In this document: positions 35,370 to 44,588 of the stretch, in pieces | How positions within the stretch are numbered: the first letter of the stretch is position 1 | Layout: each line of letters begins with the position of its first letter | Assembly: GCA_020634855.1 (NCBI GenBank) | Contig: JACKAU010000008.1 | Coordinates: 310,001 to 374,000, forward strand | Direction: 5' to 3' | DNA: 64,000 nucleotides | From: Anaerolineales bacterium | GTDB lineage: Bacteria; Chloroflexota; Anaerolineae; 4572-78; J111 | Made by a program: the position numbers and the translations under genes | Notes under the pieces: generated by a model | The model's input: only the letters and a program-made list of their open reading frames with translations | Database searches by the model: none | Told to the model about the DNA's origin: nothing

Positions 35370-35376
35370 CGCATTT

Positions 35377-36642
35377 TTAATTCGTTTGCCGGTAGGCCCA
35401 ATCGAGCAGTTTAACGGTGTGGAACAGCGGCAGCGATATGCCACGTTCGGTCAGGTGGGTTTGAATTTGGGTCAAGCAGCCGATGTTGCCGGAAACCACC
35501 GCTTGAGCGCCGGTGTTGAGAATATGCTGCACTTTGCGCTGGCCCAATTGGTGAGCAATTTCCGGCTGTTCGATATTGTACGTGCCGGCCGAACCGCAGC
35601 ACAGGCCGCCATCGCCCACTTCCAGCAGCGTTAAGTTGGGAATGCTGGCCAGCAAATTACGCGGGGGATTACGGATGCCCTGCGCATGCAGTAGGTGGCA
35701 GGCATCCTGGTAGGCCACCGTCAGCGGCTCCGGCAGCGCAGCCGGCGGTTTGAACCCCAACTTATCGAGGAAAACGGTGATATCCTGGACCTTATGAGCA
35801 AACTGCTCGGCCTCGGATTCCTCCGGCAGCCCCTTGAACAGCAGGCCGTACTCCTTCATGCCCGAGCCACAGCCGGCGGCGTTGGTGATGATGGCATCGA
35901 CTTCATTGGGCCGGAAAGCTTGCAAATTTTGACGGGCCAGCTTTTTGGCCCGCTCTTCTTCCCCAATGTGCATCATAATTGAGCCGCAGCAGCCCTGCGC
36001 TTGGGGGATAACGATTTCGACCCCGTTTTCGGACAAGACCCGCAGCGTGGCCCAATTGATATCGGGGTCGAGCACCGTCTGAACGCACCCGGAAAGCAGA
36101 GCCACTTTGGCCCGTCGTTTGCCCTTGGCCGGATAGAACGGAGGCAGCGGTTTATCGACCGGCAGATCGGTCGGGATCAGCCCTAACATCGCGCCCATCT
36201 TCTCCGGCATCGCCCCCTTGAACAGTTTGCCCACCTTGCCGGAAGCCACCGCCTTTCGAAAACGACTGGGGTAAGGCAGCGTCTCGGCGATCATCCGGCG
36301 GGCCATGCTGTCCGTCAAACTTCGGCGGCGCTGCGGCTCGCTGAAGGCGCGGTAGCTAACGATCAGCTCATCGTACCGCACGCCGGAGGGGCAGGTCGGC
36401 ACGCAGCCGATGCAGCCCAAACAGCGGTCGAGGTAGGGCTGGGCCTCCTCGATGCTGAGCTTCTCTTCCAGCACCTCCTTCATTAAATAGATCCGCCCTC
36501 GCGGCGAGTCCATCTCTTCACCCAAAACCTTGTAGGTAGGACAGGCAGCCAGACAAAAGCCGCAGTGAACGCAGGATTGGATGGCTTCAGCCATCGTTTG
36601 GCCGCGAGGCCCATACTTATTGATGTCGATACGATGTTGCAT
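35377..36642 (-). CDS. glcF: Glycolate oxidase iron-sulfur subunit
   Basis: 421 residues. Two 4Fe-4S ferredoxin-type clusters near the N-terminus: C24-x2-C27-x2-C30-x3-C34 and C74-x2-C77-x2-C80-x3-C84. Two CCG-type cysteine-rich domains follow (SGCVQTVLDPDINWATL, AQGCCGSIMMH, DGGLCCGSAG). It passes electrons from the FAD subunits GlcD/GlcE to the quinone pool at the membrane. Its ATG directly follows the glcE stop (TAAATG). Last gene of the aceB-glcDEF cluster. Confidence 0.93.
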   Translation of the reverse strand: MQHRIDINKYGPRGQTMAEAIQSCVHCGFCLAACPTYKVLGEEMDSPRGRIYLMKEVLEEKLSIEEAQPYLDRCLGCIGCVPTCPSGVRYDELIVSYRAFSEPQRRRSLTDSMARRMIAETLPYPSRFRKAVASGKVGKLFKGAMPEKMGAMLGLIPTDLPVDKPLPPFYPAKGKRRAKVALLSGCVQTVLDPDINWATLRVLSENGVEIVIPQAQGCCGSIMMHIGEEERAKKLARQNLQAFRPNEVDAIITNAAGCGSGMKEYGLLFKGLPEESEAEQFAHKVQDITVFLDKLGFKPPAALPEPLTVAYQDACHLLHAQGIRNPPRNLLASIPNLTLLEVGDGGLCCGSAGTYNIEQPEIAHQLGQRKVQHILNTGAQAVVSGNIGCLTQIQTHLTERGISLPLFHTVKLLDWAYRQTN

Positions 36643-37740
36643 TTAAATCTCCAGAAATTTTCCTGACGGATCTAAGGCTTGTTTGACGCGCCGGGCCAGC
36701 GAGACCCCTGGACGCGGGCCGATAAAAGGGCGTCCGGGTGGGCCAAAAAGGACTACCCCCGGCAGGTTAACCGTATTGAGGACGGCGTCGAGCGAGTCGA
36801 TGTCCGAAACGGCCAGCCAGGCAATGTTGCCGCCGGCGGTATAGCGTCGCCGAGGCGCGAGCCCGTGTACTACGTTTTCCAAGAGGGGGATACGCTTGGG
36901 CGAGATCGGCACTTTGACTAAACACAAACCGTCGCCGGCCCAAGCAAAGGCGTTGACTTGCTGCCATAGAGCCGCGTCAGCTTCAGCTTGGATGACCTCG
37001 TGCGAGACCGCTTCAGTTTTGGCGTACAGGAAGGATTGCAGCCGTTCAATCCGGCCCGGCAGCGCGGATGACAGGCCACCTAACCTGGCAATAAGGCTAA
37101 ATCGACCGTCAGCCAGCGGCTCCAAATCCAGCACATCCATTTCATTGGGCGCAGTGAACAGGCTGGAGATGGCCCCCAGCGCCGGCCCCAGGCCGGGGAA
37201 GACCGCTTTGAGGGTGACATAAGCGCGCGGCTCCGGGAAAACCTTGAAGCTCAAATCGACAAACGCGCCGAAGCGGCCGGCGCTGCCGACCATAAATTTG
37301 GGCAGATCGAAGCCGGCCGCGTTCTTAACGACCTTGCCGCCGCCCCGCACCAACTGGCTCCGGCCATCGACAAAGCGCACGCCGATAATGAAATCGCGCA
37401 CGCCGCCGTAGCGATAGCGGCCCGATCCGGCCGTGTTGGCCGCAACCACGCCGCCTAACGTGGCCCCCCGCTCAACCAACGGCGGGTCGAACGGCAAATA
37501 TTGACCGTGTTCGGCCAGCGCCGCGACGATGTCTCGCACCGGCGTACCGGCGTAGGCGGTAAAGGTGTACTCGCCCGGCTCGTACTCGATCAGGCCGGAC
37601 AGACGGCTCATATCCAGTCGGGTCGCGCCGTTGGAAGCAGCCGATAGGGCCGGTTTGGTGCCGCCGCCTACCGGCAGCAGCGACCGGTTGGCCGTGATCA
37701 TTTCCTGCAATTCTTCGAGGGTTGTTGGTTGTAAGCTCAT
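36643..37740 (-). CDS. glcE: Glycolate oxidase FAD-binding subunit
   Basis: 365 residues of the FAD_binding_4 (PCMH) fold: LPVGGGTKPAL near the start, and a Gly-rich FAD stretch GATLGGVVAANTAGSGRYRYG. It is shorter than GlcD and has a reduced C-terminal domain, as usual for GlcE. It overlaps the glcD stop by 4 bp and abuts glcF, so translation is coupled. Needed with GlcD and GlcF for glycolate oxidation. Confidence 0.9.
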   Translation of the reverse strand: MSLQPTTLEELQEMITANRSLLPVGGGTKPALSAASNGATRLDMSRLSGLIEYEPGEYTFTAYAGTPVRDIVAALAEHGQYLPFDPPLVERGATLGGVVAANTAGSGRYRYGGVRDFIIGVRFVDGRSQLVRGGGKVVKNAAGFDLPKFMVGSAGRFGAFVDLSFKVFPEPRAYVTLKAVFPGLGPALGAISSLFTAPNEMDVLDLEPLADGRFSLIARLGGLSSALPGRIERLQSFLYAKTEAVSHEVIQAEADAALWQQVNAFAWAGDGLCLVKVPISPKRIPLLENVVHGLAPRRRYTAGGNIAWLAVSDIDSLDAVLNTVNLPGVVLFGPPGRPFIGPRPGVSLARRVKQALDPSGKFLEI

Positions 37741-39191
37741 TCGCGTGAGATAATCCCCTGGGCTTCTAACGGATGCATGCCGGTCATTTTGAGGGCGGGC
37801 GCTTCGCCGCCGGGGAACATTTTGCCCCGGTTTGAGATTTCCTTAGGATCGATTTGGCGGCGAATGGCTTTCATCGTCTCCAGATCGACCTCGCTGAACA
37901 TAGCGGGCATGTAGCGACGCTTTTCCATGCCGACGCCGTGCTCGCCGGTAATCGAGCCGCCCAGATCGACACACATCTTGAGAATTTTGCCGGCCAGTTC
38001 CTCGGCGTGTTCCAGCGCGCCCGGTTCGCGGCCGTTGAACAGAATGAGCGGGTGCAGGTTGCCATCACCCGCGTGGAAGACGTTGGCCACGTCGAGGCCG
38101 TATTCTTGACTCAGACGGTCGATCTCGGCCAGCGCCTTGCCTAGATGGCTGCGCGGCACGACGCCATCCTGAACGATATAATCGGGGCTGAGCCGACCGA
38201 CCGAAGAAAACGCCCCCTTACGACCTTTCCAGATTTGCAGGCGTTGTTCGGCATCTTTGGCGACCCGAACCTCGTAAGCACCCGACTCCTTGATCACCTC
38301 CATGATTTCCTCAAACTCGGTCTCGACCTGCTCGGCCTCGCCTTCCAACTCGACAATGAGCAGCGCGGCGGCATTTTCCGGATAGCCGGCGTCCACCCCC
38401 GACTCAGCGGCTTTGATGGCTAAGCGATCCATGATCTCCATCGCGCCGGGCAGCAAGCCGGAGGCCACGACCATCGCCACGGCGTTGCCGGCCGTCTCCA
38501 GATCGTTGTAGGCAGCCAAGACGGTGCGGTACAGTTCCGGTTTGGGCAACAAGCGCACCGTGATTTCCAACGCGATCCCAAACAACCCTTCCGAGCCAAC
38601 GAAGAGGCCGATCAAATCCGGCCCGACGCCGACGCCTTCCAGGCTCTCGCTGCCGAACTCGACCACCTCGCCATCGGCCAACACCACTTTAAGGCCGAGG
38701 ATGTGGTTACTGGTCATACCGTATTTGAGGCAGTGCGCCCCACCGGAGTTGAAGGCCACATTGCCGCCGATGGTGCAAACCGGCTGGCTGGAGGGATCGG
38801 GCGCGTAGTAGAGGTTGTAGCGGTCGGCGGCTTGCGAGATGTGCAAATTGACCACGCCCGGTTCGACCACGGCGATGCGCTGGTCCGGGTCGAGCTTTTT
38901 GATGTGGTTGAGCCGGTTGAGAGCGATGACGATGCCATCCTTGATCGGCAGCGAGCCACCTGACAAACTGGTACCACTGCCACGGGCGACAAACGGCACG
39001 CCGAATTGATGGCACAGCCGCACCGTCTCGATGGCTTCCTCCTGGGTTTCGGGAATAACCACAGCGGTGGGTTTGGCTTGAAAGGACGTCAGGGCGTCCG
39101 ATTCATAGGCCAGCAGTTGAACGCCTTGAGTGAGCAACCGATCTTTGGGATAGATCTTTTGTAGGGCTGAGAAGAATGGTTGATCGTTCAA
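37737..39191 (-). CDS. glcD: Glycolate oxidase catalytic subunit (FAD-linked)
   Basis: 484 residues. FAD_binding_4 domain with VPFVARGSGTSLSGGSLP and GGNVAFNSGGAHCLKYGMT; FAD-oxidase C-terminal domain with VFHAGDGNLHPLILF and GSITGEHGVGMEKR, the conserved His and acidic substrate-binding residues. It oxidises glycolate (or D-lactate) to the 2-oxoacid; the presence of glcE and glcF supports glycolate. The start is a TTG at 39191 with AAGGAG 7 nt upstream. It lies 200 bp after aceB on the same strand. Confidence 0.92.
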   Translation of the reverse strand: MNDQPFFSALQKIYPKDRLLTQGVQLLAYESDALTSFQAKPTAVVIPETQEEAIETVRLCHQFGVPFVARGSGTSLSGGSLPIKDGIVIALNRLNHIKKLDPDQRIAVVEPGVVNLHISQAADRYNLYYAPDPSSQPVCTIGGNVAFNSGGAHCLKYGMTSNHILGLKVVLADGEVVEFGSESLEGVGVGPDLIGLFVGSEGLFGIALEITVRLLPKPELYRTVLAAYNDLETAGNAVAMVVASGLLPGAMEIMDRLAIKAAESGVDAGYPENAAALLIVELEGEAEQVETEFEEIMEVIKESGAYEVRVAKDAEQRLQIWKGRKGAFSSVGRLSPDYIVQDGVVPRSHLGKALAEIDRLSQEYGLDVANVFHAGDGNLHPLILFNGREPGALEHAEELAGKILKMCVDLGGSITGEHGVGMEKRRYMPAMFSEVDLETMKAIRRQIDPKEISNRGKMFPGGEAPALKMTGMHPLEAQGIISRE

Positions 39192-39198
39192 TAGACAA

Positions 39199-39204
39199 CT
39201 CCTT
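39199..39204 (-). promoter_or_regulatory. SD sequence deciding the TTG start of glcD
   Basis: AAGGAG at 39204-39199 (minus strand), 7 nt before TTG 39191. No in-frame ATG lies close by. Confidence 0.7.
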
Positions 39205-39278
39205 TGGGCTATTGCTGCGCTACATCTTTTGTTCGGTTGGCGGGAATGGTCAGCGATGGAAGATCAGGTTAGATCAGG

Positions 39279-39314
39279 CAGGTGACAGGCACTTGAGTCA
39301 GCGCCTGTCACCTG
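39279..39314. repeat. Intergenic palindrome, family C
   Basis: 12-bp perfect arms CAGGTGACAGGC and GCCTGTCACCTG around a 12-nt loop, between aceB and glcD. The core CAGGTGACAG recurs at 50454-50482. Confidence 0.8.
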
Positions 39315-39335
39315 TGGAAATACGTAAGTTTTTAG

Positions 39336-39364
39336 AGCCTCGGATAGATATTATATCCGAGGCT
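39336..39364. repeat. Stem-loop after aceB
   Basis: 11-bp perfect arms AGCCTCGGATA and TATCCGAGGCT around a 7-nt loop, 27 bp past the aceB stop. No T-run follows on the minus strand, so it may attenuate or protect mRNA rather than terminate fully. Confidence 0.6.
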
Positions 39365-39391
39365 AAGGTTAAAGCAAAGACGAGTTACGGC

Positions 39392-41008
39392 TCAGTCAAC
39401 CATCTTATAAGCCGGCAAGGTCAGAAATTCAACGAAATCTTCGGAGGTGCTGATTTCGTCAAAGAGTTGGGCGGCTTTTTCGTAGGTGCCGCTTTCAAAG
39501 GCGGCGTCGCCGACGTACTCGCGGATTTTGGGCAGCTCTTCTTTGAGGATTTGGCGGAAGAGCGGCACATCGACCTTGCGGCCGTCGTCCAACACGCCTT
39601 TGGGGCTGTTGATCCACTGCCAAATTTGCGAGCGCGAGATTTCAGCGGTGGCGGCGTCTTCCATCAAGTTGAAGATGGGCACACAGCCGTTACCGGCCAA
39701 CCACGATCCCAGATATTGGATACCGACGTTGACGTTGGTGCGCAGGCCCGGTTCGGTGATCGGCTGTTCGGGTTCGAAGGTGAGCAGGTCTTGGGCGGAG
39801 ATATTGACATCTTCCCGCTTGCGGTCGATTTGGTTGGGTTGGGGCATAACGACGTTAAAGGCTTCCAGGGCGACAGGCACCAGACCGGGGTGAGCCACCC
39901 AGGTGCCGTCGTGGCCGTCGTTGGCTTCACGTTCTTTATCGGCCCGAACTTTGGACAGCGCGGCTTCGTTGGCTTCGGGGTCGCCCTTGATCGGAATTTG
40001 AGCGGCCATCCCCCCCATGGCGTGGATGTTGCGCCGGTGGCAGGTTTTGATACATAACAGTGAATAGGAGCGCATAAAGTGGGTGGTCATCGTGACCTTG
40101 GCCCGGTCGGCCAGGCAGAAATCGTGATTGTTGCGGAATTTCTTAATGCAGCTAAAGATATAATCCCAGCGGCCGCAGTTGAGACCAGCGGAATGGTCGC
40201 GCAGTTCGTACAGAATCTCGTCCATTTCAAAGGCGGCCAGGATGGTTTCGATCAGCACCGTGGCCCGAATAGAGCCTTGCGGAACGCCGACTTCATCTTG
40301 AGCCATCACAAAGATTTCGTTCCACAGCCGGGCTTCGAGATGACTTTCCAGCTTGGGCAGGTAGAAGTAGGGGCCGGAGCCGTTATCGAGCAACGTCTGC
40401 GCGTTGTGATAGAGGTAGAGGGCAAAGTCGAAGATGCCGCCGGAAACCGGTTCGCCATCGACCAACATATGTTTTTCATTGAGGTGCCAACCCCGGGGCC
40501 GAACCAGGAGGGTGGCGATTTCGTCGTTGAGTTCATAATATTTGCCGTCGGCCTGACTAAAAGAGATGGTGCCGTTGATGGCATCACGCAGGTTGATGTG
40601 ACCATCGATATTGTTGGCCCAGGTGGGGGTGCTGGAGTCCTCAAAATCGGCCATAAAGACTTTGGCGCCGGAGTTGAGGGCGTTGATGATCATTTTGCGA
40701 TCAACCGGGCCGGTAATTTCAACGCGCCGATCTTGTAAATCGGCGGGAATGGGGGCCACCGTCCAGTCACTGTTGCGAATGTCGGCGGTTTCGGGCAGAA
40801 AATCGGGCAGTTTGCCGGCGTCGATTTCGGCCTGACGGGCGGCGCGCCGGGCCAACAGTTCGGCGCGGCGGGCATTAAAATTGCGGTGCAGTTTGGCGAC
40901 TAGGGCTAAGGCGTCCGGGGTCAAAATTTCGGCATATTCCGGGGTCACCTGACCCAGAATTTCCACACCATCCGGGGTGACAAGATCACTCGTCGCTGAG
41001 GTACTCAT
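39392..41008 (-). CDS. aceB: Malate synthase A
   Basis: 538 residues, the length of isoform A (AceB) rather than the roughly 720-residue GlcB. Landmarks: GAKVFMADFEDSSTPTW, the catalytic Arg region LVRPRGWHLNEKH, GPYFYLPKLESHLEARLWN, and LNCGRWDYIFSCIKKF. It condenses glyoxylate with acetyl-CoA to malate. A strong AAGGAG SD precedes the ATG. Located directly before glcDEF, it consumes the glyoxylate they make. No isocitrate lyase gene is present in the window. Confidence 0.94.
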   Translation of the reverse strand: MSTSATSDLVTPDGVEILGQVTPEYAEILTPDALALVAKLHRNFNARRAELLARRAARQAEIDAGKLPDFLPETADIRNSDWTVAPIPADLQDRRVEITGPVDRKMIINALNSGAKVFMADFEDSSTPTWANNIDGHINLRDAINGTISFSQADGKYYELNDEIATLLVRPRGWHLNEKHMLVDGEPVSGGIFDFALYLYHNAQTLLDNGSGPYFYLPKLESHLEARLWNEIFVMAQDEVGVPQGSIRATVLIETILAAFEMDEILYELRDHSAGLNCGRWDYIFSCIKKFRNNHDFCLADRAKVTMTTHFMRSYSLLCIKTCHRRNIHAMGGMAAQIPIKGDPEANEAALSKVRADKEREANDGHDGTWVAHPGLVPVALEAFNVVMPQPNQIDRKREDVNISAQDLLTFEPEQPITEPGLRTNVNVGIQYLGSWLAGNGCVPIFNLMEDAATAEISRSQIWQWINSPKGVLDDGRKVDVPLFRQILKEELPKIREYVGDAAFESGTYEKAAQLFDEISTSEDFVEFLTLPAYKMVD

Positions 41009-41386
41009 AATTGTTCCTTTCTCCTTACAAGAAATAAATTTAATTAAAACAATGCGGATTTACACAGATTTGGAACGACAAAGTCAAAGAGCGCGAGGCT
41101 AACCCTTCGACAATGCTCAGGGAAAGCGCCATCGCGCTGAAAGAGAGAAGGATCCTCAAGCGTCTTCAGTTGGTGAATTTGCTAGCCCAAAGGGGCCTCT
41201 CTCTCTGCACAAATCTTCAAACCCATGCGGGCGGGCGGCCAGCCGCACCCGAATTTAGTTTTTACCCTTTGCAACTTTGAAGGTCCAAAAAAAGAACGTT
41301 GGCTTTAAGGATATCGACGATTGGAGAAGGTGGATAATCGAATTGGTATTAAGCGGTCAATAGCATATATGAAGAGCGGCAAGTCG
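41009..41386. other. Gene-free interval upstream of aceB
   Basis: 378 bp. It contains CCCTTCGACAATGCTCAGGG (41103-41122), a form of a short palindromic word often seen between bacterial genes, and GCGGATTTACACAGATTTGG near 41053. No supported gene. The aceB promoter should be here but was not resolved. Confidence 0.5.
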
Positions 41387-41827
41387 TCAAGTATTTCTGT
41401 TTTCAAATTGACCCCACTCTTGGACAACGAGGCGAAAAATATCAGATTCAGTGATGACGCCCATAATTTTCTTCTGCTTATTAACAACCGGCAGGCCGCT
41501 GATTTTGTATTCCAACATCATCCAAGCGGCTTCGCCGATGGTGGCATAAGGCGAGATGGTAATCGGGTTGGGGGTCATAAGTTTGCCGACGGTTAACTCT
41601 GAAAGAAGATAATTCACTTCCCAAACACTGAGAGAAGTAGCTTCGGAGGGTTCTGCTTCGCGCACATCGCCGATGGTTAGAATACCGACAAGTTGGTCGC
41701 CATCGACCACGGGCAAACGTCGAATTCGATAGTCAATCATCATCTGGTGAGCTTCTGAAAGTTTGGTATTAACCTCAATGGTGATCACATCACGAGACAT
41801 CCAGCTCTTGACTAGTTCCTTCTTCAT
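41387..41827 (-). CDS. CBS-domain pair protein
   Basis: 146 residues made of two CBS motifs: VKSWMSRDVITIEVNTKLSE to LVGILTIGDV, and VGKLMTPNPITISPYATIGE to IMGVITESDIF. CBS pairs form a Bateman module that binds adenosyl ligands (AMP, ATP, SAM) or Mg2+. There is no catalytic domain, so it is a stand-alone regulatory module with an unknown partner. An AAAGGGG SD precedes the ATG. It lies downstream of the NarL-type operon, behind a terminator. Confidence 0.87.
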   Translation of the reverse strand: MKKELVKSWMSRDVITIEVNTKLSEAHQMMIDYRIRRLPVVDGDQLVGILTIGDVREAEPSEATSLSVWEVNYLLSELTVGKLMTPNPITISPYATIGEAAWMMLEYKISGLPVVNKQKKIMGVITESDIFRLVVQEWGQFENRNT

Positions 41828-41884
41828 AGATCAACGCCCCTTTGTGAAAATATTAACTTTTTACCTATTATCACTGTAAACTAA

Positions 41885-41919
41885 AAACTCCCCAGATGCA
41901 CCAGACATCTGGGGAGTTT
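41885..41919 (-). terminator. Rho-independent terminator of the NarL-type operon
   Basis: 14-bp perfect arms AAACTCCCCAGATG and CATCTGGGGAGTTT around a 7-nt loop, followed on the minus strand by TTTTTAG. It lies 34 bp past the response-regulator stop. Confidence 0.85.
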
Positions 41920-41952
41920 GAAACCTAGCGGAGTGACCAGTTTGAAACCTGG

Positions 41953-42606
41953 CTACTTGACCAGGTTATGTTGCAGGGCATAGGCTACCGCTTCGGTACG
42001 GCTGGTGGCGTTGAGTTTCGAGAGCACGTTGCTAACGTGAAATCGAACAGTTGAGGGGCTAACAACAAGATGCTCGGCGATTTTAGAGTTGTTTAAACCT
42101 TTAATCATCAGGGCTAACACTTCTTTTTCACGCGGCGTGAGGTCTTCACCGATGAGGATACCGGTGGAATGGGGGGTGGTGGCGGTTTCGATGAGCGCTT
42201 GAGCAGCTTCAGGGGCCAGCGTAGGCCGGCCGGTGTGAGCATCGCGGATGGCGGCGGCCAGAGCATTAGCGCCCACGTTTTTGAGTAGATACCCGATGGC
42301 CCCCGCTTCCAGGGCGCGATGGATGAGATTATCTTCTTTGAAGCTGGTCAGGGCAATAACGTGAACATTCGGATAGTTCTGGCGGATTTGCTGGGTGGCC
42401 GTCGCGCCATCCATTTCGGGCATGACCATGTCCATCAGAATGACATCGGGTTGAATCTCGCCGCATAGACGGACCGCTTCAGCGCCGTTGCTAGCCTCGC
42501 CGACCAATTCCAGATCGTCAAAGGCCAGCAGAAAGGCCGATAATCCGCTGCGAACAACGGCATGGTCATCGACCAGCATTACACGAATGGGGTTTAACTC
42601 ACTCAT
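41953..42606 (-). CDS. NarL/LuxR-type response regulator
   Basis: 217 residues. REC domain with DD13-14, phosphoacceptor Asp59 (VILMDMVMPEMDG), Thr and Lys109 (LLKNVG), then a LuxR-type HTH: LTPREKEVLALMIKGLNNSK, with recognition helix SPSTVRFHVSNVLSKL. It binds DNA when phosphorylated. It follows a HisKA_3 sensor kinase by 71 bp on the same strand, its evident partner. It is the only DNA-binding response regulator in the window. A terminator follows. Confidence 0.93.
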   Translation of the reverse strand: MSELNPIRVMLVDDHAVVRSGLSAFLLAFDDLELVGEASNGAEAVRLCGEIQPDVILMDMVMPEMDGATATQQIRQNYPNVHVIALTSFKEDNLIHRALEAGAIGYLLKNVGANALAAAIRDAHTGRPTLAPEAAQALIETATTPHSTGILIGEDLTPREKEVLALMIKGLNNSKIAEHLVVSPSTVRFHVSNVLSKLNATSRTEAVAYALQHNLVK

Positions 42607-42677
42607 AGACTCGTTCCATCGTTACTTATTTTGACCCAAGAGTTGACACTATCAATTCAGCGTTGAACTTTTATAAC

Positions 42678-44354
42678 TTAATCCTCAGCTAACAGGCTAT
42701 CTTGTGATTTAGCGGTTTTGTTGATCCAAGTTAGTGAGATCTCCGTGCCGTAATCCAGTTCCGAATTAATTTCTAACTCGCCGTTAATCGCCTCAGCTCG
42801 CTCGTGCATAATAGTCAGGCCCAGACTGTTGGCTCTGACATTGGCTCGATTAAAGCCTCGGCCATCATCCCCGATGGTTAATTTTACATAATCTGACTGA
42901 CAAATCAACTTTACTTGGGCGCGTGTGGCTTGAGAATGTTTAGCCACATTATTGAGCGCTTCCTGGGCGGTGCGGTAGAGCGCTATTTGCACTTCGGGTA
43001 GCAGCGAACACTCTCCTTCTAATTGGAGATCGATGGGGATTCTGGCCCGACCGGTCACCGCCTCCGTTAACTGGCGCAGCAGTTCATTAAGGCCAACATC
43101 GATCAGGCGAGACGGGCGCAGTTCCAAGAGCAGCGTCCGCATTTCGGCCAAGGCGCCGCGAGTCAGTTGGCGCAGCTCTTCCAGGCGGCGTTCGCCCTCA
43201 GTGTGCCGGCGATGCCACAGTTTCGGCAGGACTTCGGCAATCAAGCTGGCTGAAAAAAGGGTTTGAGTCACGGAGTCGTGTAAATCACGGGCTAAGCGGT
43301 TGCGTTCGGCCACAATGGCGGCTTGTTCAACCTGAGTGCGCAGTCGGGCATTTTCAATACCCAGCGCGGCCTGATCGGCAAAAGTCACGGCCAAATCGAT
43401 CGACTCTTTGGGGAAGTTGCGGGGTTCGATGTAATACAGGACTAAACTGCCGTAAACATCGTCCTTGAGTACTAACGGAACGGCCAGCACCGCATGATAG
43501 CCATGGGCCAGCAAGATTTCCCAGCGGGCTTCGCTGTCCGGATCGCTGCCAAGGTGGATATATTGCGCCAGATCAGAGATGGCGACGGGCTGGCGGGTTA
43601 AGACGGCCTGGCTGTTGATACCTTGATCAAGGCCCCGTTTACCCCAGGCGATGTAATCGTCAGGCAAACCATGACTGGTCTGAATGACCAGGCTCAGGTC
43701 TTGATCATCATGGAGCCGGTAGATGGCGCTGGCATCGGCGTGGAGCAGCCGGCTGGCCTGGGCGACAATGTAGTTGAGAATTTCACCAGACGGTCGATTG
43801 GAGTTGAGTATGGTCAGGATATCGCGAAGACCATCGGCCACTTGACGGCGGCGCTCAAGTTCGCGGGTTCGCTCTTCAACGCGCCGCTCTAATTCCTCTT
43901 CGGCTCGTTTGCGCAAGGTGACATCGTAGATAGTGGCAATCGTTACTTGATCGTGAGCGATTTGGATAGTACTCAGGCCAACTTCGATGGGAAACTCCGC
44001 GCCGTTTTTGTGGCGGGCCAGCAGTTCTAACCCGATGCCCATCGGCCGGTTGCGAGGATGGCGCACGTAATCATCACGATACCCTACATGCCTCTGGTGA
44101 AAGCGTTCAGGGATGAGGAGCTCAATTGACTGGCCGATCAACTCATCCTCGGCAAAGCCAAACATCGCCGTCAACTTGGCATTGCCAAATAGGATACGCC
44201 CGGCGAAATCGACCGTAACGATGGCCATGGGCGCCGACTCCAAAATAAGTTTTAAACCTTGCTCACTATCCCAAGCAGTATTAATAATTTGAGAGTCATC
44301 CACAGTAACAATTTCGGAATTCAAAGAATTTGTAAGGTTGTTCTCTAAGGTCAT
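42678..44354 (-). CDS. PAS-GAF sensor histidine kinase of the NarL/DesK type
   Basis: 558 residues, cytosolic. PAS/PAC (about 30-150) with RILFGNAKLTAMFGF; coiled linker; GAF (about 185-340); HisKA_3 with His359 in RLARDLHDSVTQTLF; HATPase_c with AQEALNNVAKHSQA and DDGRGF, ending SLGLTIMHERAEAI. Dimerisation and phosphotransfer are of the NarX/DesK type, matching the adjacent NarL-type regulator. The PAS and GAF ligands are unknown. Divergent from the molybdenum hydroxylase gene. Confidence 0.92.
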   Translation of the reverse strand: MTLENNLTNSLNSEIVTVDDSQIINTAWDSEQGLKLILESAPMAIVTVDFAGRILFGNAKLTAMFGFAEDELIGQSIELLIPERFHQRHVGYRDDYVRHPRNRPMGIGLELLARHKNGAEFPIEVGLSTIQIAHDQVTIATIYDVTLRKRAEEELERRVEERTRELERRRQVADGLRDILTILNSNRPSGEILNYIVAQASRLLHADASAIYRLHDDQDLSLVIQTSHGLPDDYIAWGKRGLDQGINSQAVLTRQPVAISDLAQYIHLGSDPDSEARWEILLAHGYHAVLAVPLVLKDDVYGSLVLYYIEPRNFPKESIDLAVTFADQAALGIENARLRTQVEQAAIVAERNRLARDLHDSVTQTLFSASLIAEVLPKLWHRRHTEGERRLEELRQLTRGALAEMRTLLLELRPSRLIDVGLNELLRQLTEAVTGRARIPIDLQLEGECSLLPEVQIALYRTAQEALNNVAKHSQATRAQVKLICQSDYVKLTIGDDGRGFNRANVRANSLGLTIMHERAEAINGELEINSELDYGTEISLTWINKTAKSQDSLLAED

Positions 44355-44573
44355 AAGTGACTTCTACACTGAAATCCTTATTACGTTTCGTCGTCGGGTG
44401 AGGATTATAGGCTTAAAGACAAAGAAGTTCACTACTGGAACCGCATTTTACCTCAGATCGGTCCAGTATACAACAACGCCCTTGGTTTGTGAATTATCAC
44501 GTATAATACCATGAAATTGGCTTTTTTTGATAATTTTTTTATAAATATTATGATCGTGTCCATCCCATTTAAA

Positions 44574-44579
44574 AAGGAG
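44574..44579 (+). promoter_or_regulatory. SD sequence deciding a TTG start
   Basis: AAGGAG, 9 nt before TTG 44589. The upstream ATG at 44511 has no SD and would add 26 non-conserved residues. Confidence 0.65.
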
Positions 44580-44588
44580 CTACCTACC

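Noticed and set aside
39176..40057. 293-codon open frame on the plus strand
   Set aside because: Antisense to aceB, which is well supported by family motifs; the product shows no domain.
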